Below, piece after piece: positions 56,567 through 64,000 of a stretch of 64,000 nucleotides of DNA. Position numbers and translations under genes: made by a program. The notes beneath the pieces are model-generated. The model worked only from the letters and a program-made list of their open reading frames with translations. It searched no databases and was not told where the DNA came from. How positions within the stretch are numbered: the stretch's first letter is position 1; each line of letters begins with the position of its first letter. Source of the DNA: Leptospira idonii (GTDB lineage Bacteria; Spirochaetota; Leptospiria; Leptospirales; Leptospiraceae); NCBI RefSeq assembly GCF_004770995.1, contig NZ_RQHW01000047.1, positions 496,001 to 560,000 of the forward strand, in the 5' to 3' direction.

Positions 56567-57067
56567 ATGTCCGAAATCAAAGGAAAAGTCGCCGTAATTA
56601 TGGGATCTCATTCCGATTGGGAAACCATGAAGGAAGCTTGTAAATTATTGGAGGAGTTTTCCGTTCCTTACCATAAAGAAATCGTTTCCGCACATAGATC
56701 TCCCGATCTAATGTACGATTTCGCCAAAGCAGCTCATGCAAACGGCTATTCGGTGATCATTGCAGGTGCAGGTGGAGCAGCTCATCTTCCAGGTATGACA
56801 GCTGCACTCACCACATTGCCTGTGCTAGGTGTTCCCGTACAATCCAAAGCACTTTCCGGACAAGACAGCCTACTCTCCATCGTTCAAATGCCGAAAGGTG
56901 TTCCCGTTGGAACTTTGGCTATAGGAACCAGCGGTGCCGCCAACGCAGCTCTACTTGCCATTCGTATCTTATCCATATCCAATCCTTCTTTAACAGACAA
57001 ACTTTCCGCTTATGCAGAAAGACAAAAGAAAGAAGCTCTCTCTTTAAACAAAGATTTGAATCTTTAA
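56567..57067 (+). CDS. purE: N5-carboxyaminoimidazole ribonucleotide mutase PurE
   Basis: Converts N5-CAIR to CAIR in de novo purine synthesis. 166 residues, class I Pur[10 protein letters not shown] at the N-terminus, the catalytic-His region [10 protein letters not shown], and the [20 protein letters not shown] loop. The class I reading requires PurK, whose gene follows after 14 bases. 30 bases after murF. Confidence 0.98.
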   Translation: MSEIKGKVAVIMGSHSDWETMKEACKLLEEFSVPYHKEIVSAHRSPDLMYDFAKAAHANGYSVIIAGAGGAAHLPGMTAALTTLPVLGVPVQSKALSGQDSLLSIVQMPKGVPVGTLAIGTSGAANAALLAIRILSISNPSLTDKLSAYAERQKKEALSLNKDLNL

Positions 57068-57081
57068 AATCGGAATCTCCA

Positions 57082-58197
57082 GTGAAATCCAAAAAAATAG
57101 GAGTGCTCGGATCGGGACAATTAGGACAGATGATGGCTTTGGAGGCCCTCCCTCTCGGTTTCGATTTTTATTGTTACTCTCCAGATCCGGTTTCTCCTGC
57201 AAAAAAAGCGGGAGTCACCGATTTTGTGGGAGAATATACCGATTATGATTCACTTGGTAAATTTCTTGAGAAAATAGACATTTTAAGTTTCGAATTCGAA
57301 AACATTCCGGGAGACACTCTTCTATTTTTGGAAGATTATTCCCAAAAGAAAGGATTGGAGATTTTTCCGAATCCCAACTCTCTTCGAATCGCACAGGATC
57401 GATTTTTAGAAAAATCCCATTTCTCTAAATTGGGACTAAACACTCCTAAAAATCACCATCTAACAAAAGATAATGCAAATGACAAAGTATCTATCCCCTT
57501 TCCTTGGATCGTAAAAACACTTCGATTCGGTTATGACGGAAAAGGGCAAACTAAGGTAACAAACGAATCCGACTATCAGGCATTTTTATCCCAATCCTTT
57601 CCTACGGGAAAGGAAGAATATTTAATCGAGGAAGTCATTTCCTTCGATTTGGAAGTCAGTGTGATTCTCTGTCGTTTTCAAGACGGAAACATTTTATCTT
57701 ACGGAACGATTGAAAACATTCATAAAAATCACATTTTGGATGTTTCCATTTTTCCTGCCCGCATTGAACCGACATTATCCGAAAAAGCGGTTCAAATCGC
57801 GTCTTCACTAGCAGACTCTCTGAATTATGTAGGGATTATGGGAGTGGAATTTTTCATCAGAGAGAATCAAATTTACCTGAATGAATTTGCTCCTAGACCG
57901 CATAACTCCGGTCATTTCAGCCAAAATGCGGAGTCATGTTCTCAATTTTTGCTTCATCTATATGCTGTTTCCGGACTAGGAAAACCGAATTCTTTTTCTC
58001 CTAAGCCCGCAGTGATGAAAAACATATTAGGAAACGATTATAGACATTCTTTGGATCTATGTTATCAATTGATCAAAGATGATCGTTATTCCTTGCATTT
58101 GTATGGGAAAGAAGAACCCCGAGCAGGAAGAAAGATGGGGCATCTTAATTTTAAAGGAGAGTTTAAGGATTTAGATCCTAGATTCTTTCAAATTTAA
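57082..58197 (+). CDS. purK: N5-carboxyaminoimidazole ribonucleotide synthetase PurK
   Basis: ATP-grasp enzyme that carboxylates aminoimidazole ribonucleotide with bicarbonate, feeding PurE. 371 residues from GTG 57082. Opening IGVLGSGQLGQMMALEA, ATP-grasp lysine region PWIVKTLRFGYDGKGQTKV, the metal-binding MGVEFFIRENQIYLNEFAPR and HNSGHFSQNAESCSQF. The stop interlocks with the convergent murC stop (TTAA). Confidence 0.97.
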   Translation: MKSKKIGVLGSGQLGQMMALEALPLGFDFYCYSPDPVSPAKKAGVTDFVGEYTDYDSLGKFLEKIDILSFEFENIPGDTLLFLEDYSQKKGLEIFPNPNSLRIAQDRFLEKSHFSKLGLNTPKNHHLTKDNANDKVSIPFPWIVKTLRFGYDGKGQTKVTNESDYQAFLSQSFPTGKEEYLIEEVISFDLEVSVILCRFQDGNILSYGTIENIHKNHILDVSIFPARIEPTLSEKAVQIASSLADSLNYVGIMGVEFFIRENQIYLNEFAPRPHNSGHFSQNAESCSQFLLHLYAVSGLGKPNSFSPKPAVMKNILGNDYRHSLDLCYQLIKDDRYSLHLYGKEEPRAGRKMGHLNFKGEFKDLDPRFFQI

Positions 58198-59642
58198 CCG
58201 GCTTTCTTTTCTTCTAAAAACGCTTCTCCCCAAGAACGAACATTCCCTGCTCCCAAACACAATAGAATGTCTCCATGCGCTATAGACTTCCGAATCAACG
58301 TTAGATCCTCTTCTATATTTCCGGAAAGAACTTTCGGTTCTAAGGCTATGATATGTTTGGCGATTGTAGAAGTGGATACGCCTGGAATTTCCTTTTCTCC
58401 TGCAGTATAAATAGGAAGCAAATACAATACTTCACTTGAAGAAAGTGCTTCTGCCAGTTCTTTTTGCAAAAGGTCTGTTCTAGTGTATCTATGAGGTTGG
58501 AATAAAACGACTAATTTCCCGTTTCCTTTTTTGGAATTTTGAATCGATTCAATCACTGTTTTGATTTCCGTAGGATGATGTCCATAGTCGTCCATCACAG
58601 TGATTCCATCTTTTACGCCTAACACTTCTTGTCTTCTTTTGACTCCTACATATTCGGAAAGGATGGATGCCGATTTTTCCCATTCGATTCCTGCGATGAA
58701 TGCAGCTGTGGCAGCGCAAAGTCCGTTCAGCAAATAGTGTGTTCCAGAGAAAGGCAGATTGAGTTGAAAACGAACTTCTGAAACTTTTACATTCAATCGA
58801 TCTTCCTCGAATTGAAAATGGATCAAGTGAAGTCTATCGCCTAATTTGAGTTTTAGTTCTTTCAAAAGGGAGTCGGAAACATCCCAGAAGGAAGGAAGTA
58901 AAATCCAAAGATGAAAATTTTTAGAAAAAGTGGGTTCCGTGGCGATTCTTGCCAGAACGGATTGAATTCCAGGATCTTGCCCTTGTACGATTGCATGTCC
59001 GGGAAGAAGTGGTCCAAGATAGGATTGAAAAGCGACTTCTAATTTTTGCCTGTCACCGTAATGATCCAGATGGTCGTTATCTACGTTTGTCGCAATACGG
59101 ATGTTTGCCGAATGTTTGAGAAAGGTTCCGTCCGATTCGTCCGACTCATAAACGCCCCACTCTCCTTTCCCTGCCTTTCCCCCTCTTTTGCCTAAAAGGG
59201 CGGTATCGCCTCCGATCATAATCGTGGGATCTTTTTTTTCCGTTTCCAAAATTTGAGAAACCATTGCAGTTGTGGAAGTTTTTCCGTGAGAGCCCGCCAC
59301 AGAAATAGATTTACCTCTTTCAAAAACCCTATGAAGTACATCCGATCTATGAAACATAGGTTTGGCGAAAGCCTGCACTTCTTTGTAAACGGAATGATTT
59401 TTATCATTCACTGCGGAACTGTAGACGATGAAATCAAAATCTTTCGTTTCGATTCCGGAAAGATCGTTTCTTATTTTAGCTCCTCTTTCGGAAAGAAAAT
59501 CGGTGATATCGGAAGACTTTTTATCGTAACCTAAAACGCCAAAACCCAGATCCAAAAGAATATGGGCGAGACTGGACATCCCGCTTCCTCCGATTCCTAA
59601 AAATAAAACCCTATCTCCGGGAAGAGAATCAATCAAAGGCAT
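58194..59642 (-). CDS. murC: UDP-N-acetylmuramate--L-alanine ligase MurC
   Basis: Adds L-Ala to UDP-MurNAc, the first peptide step of peptidoglycan synthesis. 482 residues: LFLGIGGSGMSSLAHILLDL, P-loop VAGSHGKTSTTAM, YESDESDGTFLKHS, NVDNDHLDHYGD, DDYGHHPTEIKTVI and QPHRYTRT. Family length. It lies last in the mur cluster, 6 bases after murG. No ftsQ or ddl follows, unlike the classical dcw order. Confidence 0.98.
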   Translation of the reverse strand: MPLIDSLPGDRVLFLGIGGSGMSSLAHILLDLGFGVLGYDKKSSDITDFLSERGAKIRNDLSGIETKDFDFIVYSSAVNDKNHSVYKEVQAFAKPMFHRSDVLHRVFERGKSISVAGSHGKTSTTAMVSQILETEKKDPTIMIGGDTALLGKRGGKAGKGEWGVYESDESDGTFLKHSANIRIATNVDNDHLDHYGDRQKLEVAFQSYLGPLLPGHAIVQGQDPGIQSVLARIATEPTFSKNFHLWILLPSFWDVSDSLLKELKLKLGDRLHLIHFQFEEDRLNVKVSEVRFQLNLPFSGTHYLLNGLCAATAAFIAGIEWEKSASILSEYVGVKRRQEVLGVKDGITVMDDYGHHPTEIKTVIESIQNSKKGNGKLVVLFQPHRYTRTDLLQKELAEALSSSEVLYLLPIYTAGEKEIPGVSTSTIAKHIIALEPKVLSGNIEEDLTLIRKSIAHGDILLCLGAGNVRSWGEAFLEEKKAG

Positions 59643-59648
59643 AGATCT

Positions 59649-60734
59649 TCAGTGAGGAAAAAAATAAGATATGGTTTGGTATGCGGCATTCACATTGGAG
59701 AGACGAAGAGAATTGTGACCCATTTCTTTCAATTCGTCCGGATTCGTTTTCCAAGTGAGAAGGTATTTCACAAGAAGACTAGGATCGTCCGAAGTGGAAT
59801 GGATGGTGAGAGCCGCTCCTTCCTTTTCGATATAATCCGCATTTTCCTTTTGATGATTGTCCGCAGCATAAGGATAAGGAATGAGAACCATCGGAAGTCC
59901 GAAAACCAAACATTCCGCAATCACTCCTGCTCCGGATCTTGCGACCACAAGATTGGCCCATTCGTAATTAGGCTTCATATCGTTCGCATAAGATATGATT
60001 TCCGTGCTTCCTTTTGATTTACTCAAAGTTTCATCGTAAAGAGAAGTTCCCGTTAAAACCCGAAATCTGAATTTTTGAAACACGTCCGGATTTTCAGTCG
60101 TTTTCAAAATCATATTATTGAGTTGTCTTGCTCCCTGAGAGCCACCTAATACAAGTACATTGACTATGTTTTTTCTGCCTTCATGAAGATTTTCATTCTG
60201 GCGGATTCCCATCGTCTGAGGGATGATTTTTTTTCGAATCGGGTTTCCGATGACTTTGTAAGGAATTTTGGAAGAAATCGGATCTCTAGTAGGAAAACTA
60301 AGAGCTAACTTTACTGCAAATCTTTGGAAGTATCTTGTGATTTTACCCGGAACGCAGTTTTGTTCGCATAGAAATAATTTTTTCCTAAAAAGGATCGCAT
60401 ATAGAATGGCAGGAAGACTGGAATAACCTCCCATTCCAATAACAGCTGTTACTTTTCTTTTTTGGAAAGCAATGCATGTCTTGGTAAATTGAAGTAAAAA
60501 TAAAAAAGGATAAATCAATGCGCGCATTCCCCTGAATTGAGGGGAATTATGCCAAATCACTTCGCAAGGAGGAGACTGGAGATCCGGATTGTCTTTGTTT
60601 CGAAGTAAGGAATGTATATAGACTTCGGAAACGGAAAAAACTTCTTTCTTCTCCGTTAGAACTTCCGCCAATGCGACTCCGGGAGAGATATGCCCTCCGG
60701 TCCCGCCTGCGGCGATTACGATCGATTCCTTCAT
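59649..60734 (-). CDS. murG: MurG, lipid II-forming GlcNAc transferase
   Basis: Transfers GlcNAc from UDP-GlcNAc to lipid I. 361 residues, two Rossmann halves of glycosyltransferase family 28: AAGGTGGHISPGVALAEVL at the N-terminus, VIGMGGYSSLPA, FLCEQNCVPGKITRYFQ, VLGGSQGARQLN, and VVARSGAGVIAECLVFGLPM (UDP-GlcNAc site). Overlaps ftsW by 4 bases. Confidence 0.98.
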   Translation of the reverse strand: MKESIVIAAGGTGGHISPGVALAEVLTEKKEVFSVSEVYIHSLLRNKDNPDLQSPPCEVIWHNSPQFRGMRALIYPFLFLLQFTKTCIAFQKRKVTAVIGMGGYSSLPAILYAILFRKKLFLCEQNCVPGKITRYFQRFAVKLALSFPTRDPISSKIPYKVIGNPIRKKIIPQTMGIRQNENLHEGRKNIVNVLVLGGSQGARQLNNMILKTTENPDVFQKFRFRVLTGTSLYDETLSKSKGSTEIISYANDMKPNYEWANLVVARSGAGVIAECLVFGLPMVLIPYPYAADNHQKENADYIEKEGAALTIHSTSDDPSLLVKYLLTWKTNPDELKEMGHNSLRLSNVNAAYQTISYFFPH

Positions 60735-61873
60735 AAGGCCAAATTCTCCTTTCTGGTTATATTGGCAAGGATTCCCATAAGTATAAAGACAGTGATCAGA
60801 GAAGACCCACCATAACTTAGAAAAGGAAGTGATATTCCGGTTACAGGAACGAGACCGGTCACTACGTACAGATTGATCAGAATTTGAATGGCAAGTAGAA
60901 GTAAAATTCCAGTGCCCAGATAAAATCCCAACTTATCTTTCACTTTGACAACCAACTGAAAGGTTCTATGCAAAAGAAAAAGAACCATAAAGAAGAAAAT
61001 TAAAAAACCTAAAAATCCGAAATCTTCTACGAAGGCTGCCAGAACAAAATCGGTATGGCTGTATGCCAGATAACGATGGGAATACCCCGACCCGATCGGT
61101 TTTCCGAAACTGGCTCCGTCGAAAAATGCGCGAAACGATGTTACCAATTGATGCCCTTCGTCAAACCTGTATTTGTATGGATCGAGCCAAATATCCAATC
61201 TCTTTTTTCTATATCCTACCTGTGTGACCAAAATGAGAAGCAACGGAAGAATGGAAACGGCAAGGATCAAAATTCTTTTGAAGGGAAAACCCGCCATGAT
61301 CACAAAAAAGAAAATGACTACTAGAATCTCTACGGTAGTACCAAACGCAGGTTCAATGATGATTAAAAACAATATCAGAAGAATCGTAAAAACGGAGACT
61401 AAGTTTTTTCGATCCCATTTGATTTTTTTGGGATCAAAGGTTTGAAAGAACAGGGAAAGAAAAAGCAAAAGGCTGATTTTACTGAATTCGGAGGGTTGGA
61501 TTTGAAATCCTCCTATTTGAATCCATCTGTTGAAACTTCTTCCATAAGATGTACTGACCGATTTTCCCAATCCTGGAATAAATACGGAAACCAAAAGAAA
61601 AACACTGAGAAGGCAAAACGGAAAGGAAAACTTAACGAGCCAAGGATAAGGAATCTGCGCAAAAACCAGAAATAAAAAAATCCCAGCTCCACCCCATAGC
61701 AACTGTTTGTTGAGATAGTAATAAGGATCCGCAAATTCCCTTTCCGCAGGAATTACGGAAGCACTGAACATAACAATGATTCCGAATCCGAAAAGAAAAA
61801 ACAGTGAGAATAACAGCGGCAGGTCAAACCGTCTTTTGCCGATTGCAAAAACTTCCGAAATAGACCTGAACAT
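60731..61873 (-). CDS. ftsW: SEDS-family peptidoglycan polymerase FtsW
   Basis: SEDS glycosyltransferase, polymerising lipid II at the division site together with a class B PBP. 380 residues, about ten membrane segments. Motifs are SFNRWIQIGGFQIQPSEFSK, the catalytic-loop region GYSHRYLAYSHTDFVLAAFV and VTGISLPFLSYGGSSLITVF. In the mur cluster between mraY and murG, FtsW is more likely than RodA. Only 4 bases separate it from mraY, so murD, which lies here in many genomes, is absent. Confidence 0.93.
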   Translation of the reverse strand: MFRSISEVFAIGKRRFDLPLLFSLFFLFGFGIIVMFSASVIPAEREFADPYYYLNKQLLWGGAGIFLFLVFAQIPYPWLVKFSFPFCLLSVFLLVSVFIPGLGKSVSTSYGRSFNRWIQIGGFQIQPSEFSKISLLLFLSLFFQTFDPKKIKWDRKNLVSVFTILLILFLIIIEPAFGTTVEILVVIFFFVIMAGFPFKRILILAVSILPLLLILVTQVGYRKKRLDIWLDPYKYRFDEGHQLVTSFRAFFDGASFGKPIGSGYSHRYLAYSHTDFVLAAFVEDFGFLGFLIFFFMVLFLLHRTFQLVVKVKDKLGFYLGTGILLLLAIQILINLYVVTGLVPVTGISLPFLSYGGSSLITVFILMGILANITRKENLAL

Positions 61874-61877
61874 AAGG

Positions 61878-62990
61878 TTACTGGATCTTCAAGGTGGAAA
61901 GGGAAATGATCGCAAGTATGATCCCTATGATCCAAAATCGAATCACCACTTTTTCTTCGGACCATCCCAAAAGTTCGAAGTGGTGATGCAGAGGCGCCAT
62001 CTTGAAAATTCTTTTTCCTCTTAATTTAAAAGAACCTACTTGCAACATTACGCTGAGGGCTTCCGCAACGAAGATACCTCCCAAAATCACAAGAAGTATC
62101 TCTTTTTTTAGCATAATTGCAGTTAGTCCCAAAGTGGAACCCAAAAACAAGGAACCAGTGTCTCCCATAAATACTTGTGCAGGATGACAGTTGAACCATA
62201 AAAATCCCAGTAAGGCTCCGGATAGTCCTGCTAGAAAGACGGAATATTCGTGCGCTCCGGGAAGATAAGGGATGTTCAAATAATTTGCCGCGACAGGAGT
62301 TCCTGAAACATAGGCAAGAAGTGCCATGGTCGCAGTGGCAATAACGACCGTTCCGGAAGCAAGTCCGTCCAAACCATCCGTCAAATTGACAGCGTGAGAA
62401 CTGCCGATCAGGACGATGATCGCAAAAGGAACAGCTAACACTCCCAATGTGAGAACAGGACCTTTGAAAAAAGGAAGGAATAAGTCGGTGATCTCGAACA
62501 AAATCCCTTTGCTTGCGACTGTGTTTGGTCTTCCTGAGATATAATAGAAGATATAAGTGACCGTGACTGCGATGAGGATGGTAACTAAAAATTTGGTTCT
62601 TGCTCTCATCCCTCCTTTGATCTTTTTCACGGACTTCATGTAATCGTCGCTAAATCCTAACATACAGAAGGCGATTGCGGAACCAAGAAGTAGAAGTATA
62701 TTTGGATTGGTCAGATTTCCCCAAAGCAAGGTGGAGATTGTGAGGGAGACGATCATCATCAGTCCGCCCATCGTAGGAGTTCCCGATTTTGCAGCATGGG
62801 ACTCAGGACCGTCGTTTCGCACGGATTCCTTGAATTTCAAGGATTGTAGAAATCCGATCATGGATTTACCATAGAGGAAGGTAAAAAACATCGCAGTCAA
62901 ACCCGCCATCATAGCGCGTAAGGTCACGTAGTGAAAGATTCTCAGGAATCCCAAATCATTGCCAAAGGTCTCATAAATCCAATGAAACAT
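61878..62990 (-). CDS. mraY: Phospho-MurNAc-pentapeptide translocase MraY
   Basis: Transfers phospho-MurNAc-pentapeptide to undecaprenyl phosphate (lipid I). 370 residues, about ten membrane segments. Signatures are [23 protein letters not shown] (Asp pair), [32 protein letters not shown] and the HHHFEL histidine motif. It lies 12 bases after murE. Confidence 0.98.
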   Translation of the reverse strand: MFHWIYETFGNDLGFLRIFHYVTLRAMMAGLTAMFFTFLYGKSMIGFLQSLKFKESVRNDGPESHAAKSGTPTMGGLMMIVSLTISTLLWGNLTNPNILLLLGSAIAFCMLGFSDDYMKSVKKIKGGMRARTKFLVTILIAVTVTYIFYYISGRPNTVASKGILFEITDLFLPFFKGPVLTLGVLAVPFAIIVLIGSSHAVNLTDGLDGLASGTVVIATATMALLAYVSGTPVAANYLNIPYLPGAHEYSVFLAGLSGALLGFLWFNCHPAQVFMGDTGSLFLGSTLGLTAIMLKKEILLVILGGIFVAEALSVMLQVGSFKLRGKRIFKMAPLHHHFELLGWSEEKVVIRFWIIGIILAIISLSTLKIQ

Positions 62991-63002
62991 AGTTACTATT
63001 CT

Positions 63003-64000
63003 CTATCGGTCCGATTCTATTTTTTGAAAAGCTTTCTCTACTTCTTCATAATCTACGAAATGGGTTTTTTCCTTTCCGATGATTTGATAAGTTTCATGGC
63101 CTTTTCCTGCCACGACCAGAATCCCGTCTTTTTCCAGAAGCTCGATTCCTCTTTGAATCGCCTCTCTTCTGTCCAAAATGGTTTCGTATCTTTTGAATCC
63201 TCTGGAAAACCCCGCTTCTATCTGGTCAATGATAGAACCAGGGTCTTCCGTCCTGGGATTGTCGGAAGTGATGATTACATAGTCGGAATGTTCTTCCGCA
63301 AGTTTGGCCATAAGGGGACGTTTGGTTCTGTCCCTGTCTCCCCCGCATCCGAAAATACAAATCAACTGTTTGGGACGAATCTCCACACAGCTTCTTAGAA
63401 TATTATCCAGTGCATCCGGAGTGTGTGCATAGTCTATGACTGCGATTCTTGTTTTGTCTCCGGAAGGGATTACTTGGAATCTTCCGGGGACTGTAGGAAT
63501 GTTTTCGATGGCTTCCAGGATGGATTCCCAAGGAAATCCCAACTCGAAGGAAATAAAAGCCGCCAAACTGACATTAAATACGTTGAAGTTTCCCAGAAGG
63601 TTCGTTTTTACTCGCCTAACTTCAATAAAGGGAAGATTTTTTTCCTTTTTATGAAGCCTGAACTCGCTTCCTGTTAAGGAAAGTTTGACATGAGTGAAAT
63701 TGAATTCTCCAGCTTTCCCCATAAGATAAACGGGAGAAGAAAGTTTTGCTTCCATGATTTTTTCGACAAGTGCTTCTCCGCCGGGAGAATCGGAAGCAAC
63801 GATTCCGAACTTGTTTTTCAAAGAGGAAGATTCCAAAAGTTGGAAAATTTTGTATTTGCTGGAAAGATAATCTTCCATATCAGGATGAAAGTCCAAATGG
63901 TCTTGTGTTAGGTTTGTAAACGCAGCCCCTTGCAATTCCATTCCTGAGGTTCTGCCCAATTTCAAACCGTGGGAACTCATCTCTATAAATACATACTCCA
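63003..64000 (-). CDS. murE: UDP-MurNAc-tripeptide synthetase MurE, C-terminal part, cut by window edge
   Basis: Adds the third amino acid to UDP-MurNAc-L-Ala-D-Glu. The frame stays open to base 64000, past the first in-frame ATG (63980), giving EYVFIEMSSHGLKLGR; the EMSSH block is the core MurE motif (EVSSH), so the N-terminal P-loop third lies outside. Visible are NLTQDHLDFHPDMEDYLSSK (carbamylated-Lys region), DYAHTPDALDNIL, FGCGGDRDRTKRPLM and SDNPRTEDPGSI. DNPR at this place marks the meso-diaminopimelate-adding enzyme rather than the lysine-adding one (DNPA), so the wall peptide should contain meso-DAP. First visible gene of the murE-mraY-ftsW-murG-murC unit. Confidence 0.97.
   Translation of the reverse strand, partial: EYVFIEMSSHGLKLGRTSGMELQGAAFTNLTQDHLDFHPDMEDYLSSKYKIFQLLESSSLKNKFGIVASDSPGGEALVEKIMEAKLSSPVYLMGKAGEFNFTHVKLSLTGSEFRLHKKEKNLPFIEVRRVKTNLLGNFNVFNVSLAAFISFELGFPWESILEAIENIPTVPGRFQVIPSGDKTRIAVIDYAHTPDALDNILRSCVEIRPKQLICIFGCGGDRDRTKRPLMAKLAEEHSDYVIITSDNPRTEDPGSIIDQIEAGFSRGFKRYETILDRREAIQRGIELLEKDGILVVAGKGHETYQIIGKEKTHFVDYEEVEKAFQKIESDR

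Overview
The window looks like chromosomal core sequence from a spirochaete of the family Leptospiraceae, probably Leptospira. The evidence is five lipoproteins with loose spirochaete-type lipoboxes, an LptD homologue that implies an LPS outer membrane, a MurE with the meso-DAP signature DNPR, frequent TTG starts, and about 40 % G+C by eye. The genus is inferred from gene content and order, not from a database match. There are no rRNA, tRNA, CRISPR, insertion-sequence or prophage signatures. Coding density is very high and no gap without a gene exceeds about 210 bases.

Layout. 1-1272 (-) is the N-terminal two thirds of lepA, cut by the window edge. 1396-14199 (+, with one - pair) holds eno, an FtsB-like gene, clpP, a YheT-type hydrolase, tldD-tldE, a DUF4416-like gene and a lipoprotein; then a lipid kinase-like gene with a STAS gene (-); then a SurA-like lipoprotein, a tandem XRE regulator, and an NSS transporter with an unlisted 38-residue MetS-like subunit. 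14201-24410 holds a DinG-type helicase, an exported protein, a repeat protein, asnS, folD, a hydrolase, cysS, rlmB and a lipase lipoprotein. 24464-33129 (-) is a tight run: lptD, a polyprenyl-phosphate sugar transferase, gatC, gatA, hisF and an SSF transporter.

33.3-51.8 kb is rich in signalling and surface genes: a receiver/kinase-like hybrid, a UvrD helicase, MORN and M48 lipoproteins, a PAS-GGDEF-EAL protein, a STAS protein, a TPR protein and an RsbU-type phosphatase, a PrsW-type protease, a MoxR/VWA pair, a 642-residue protein of unknown function, and a nitrilase-fold protein that has lost its cysteine. 51.8-64 kb holds lspA, a UbiB kinase and an oxidoreductase (-), murF-purE-purK (+), and a minus-strand dcw-type cluster murE-mraY-ftsW-murG-murC with neither murF nor murD between its genes.

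How the genes work together: cell-envelope construction dominates (peptidoglycan precursors MurC/E/F/G and MraY, the SEDS protein FtsW, an FtsB-like divisome protein, LptD, sugar transferase, LspA, lipoproteins), interleaved with translation (LepA, AsnRS, CysRS, GatCA, RlmB) and protein quality control (ClpP, TldD/E, M48, MoxR/VWA). I found no clear novel defence or biosynthetic system. The best leads are a recurring, one-orientation nonamer (GTTAGTTGA), several enzymes that have lost a key residue (DinG cluster ligand, nitrilase Cys, esterase His, kinase N-box, GGDEF), a single-cysteine LptD, and the compact RsbU/STAS/PrsW neighbourhood built around a shared small beta-domain.
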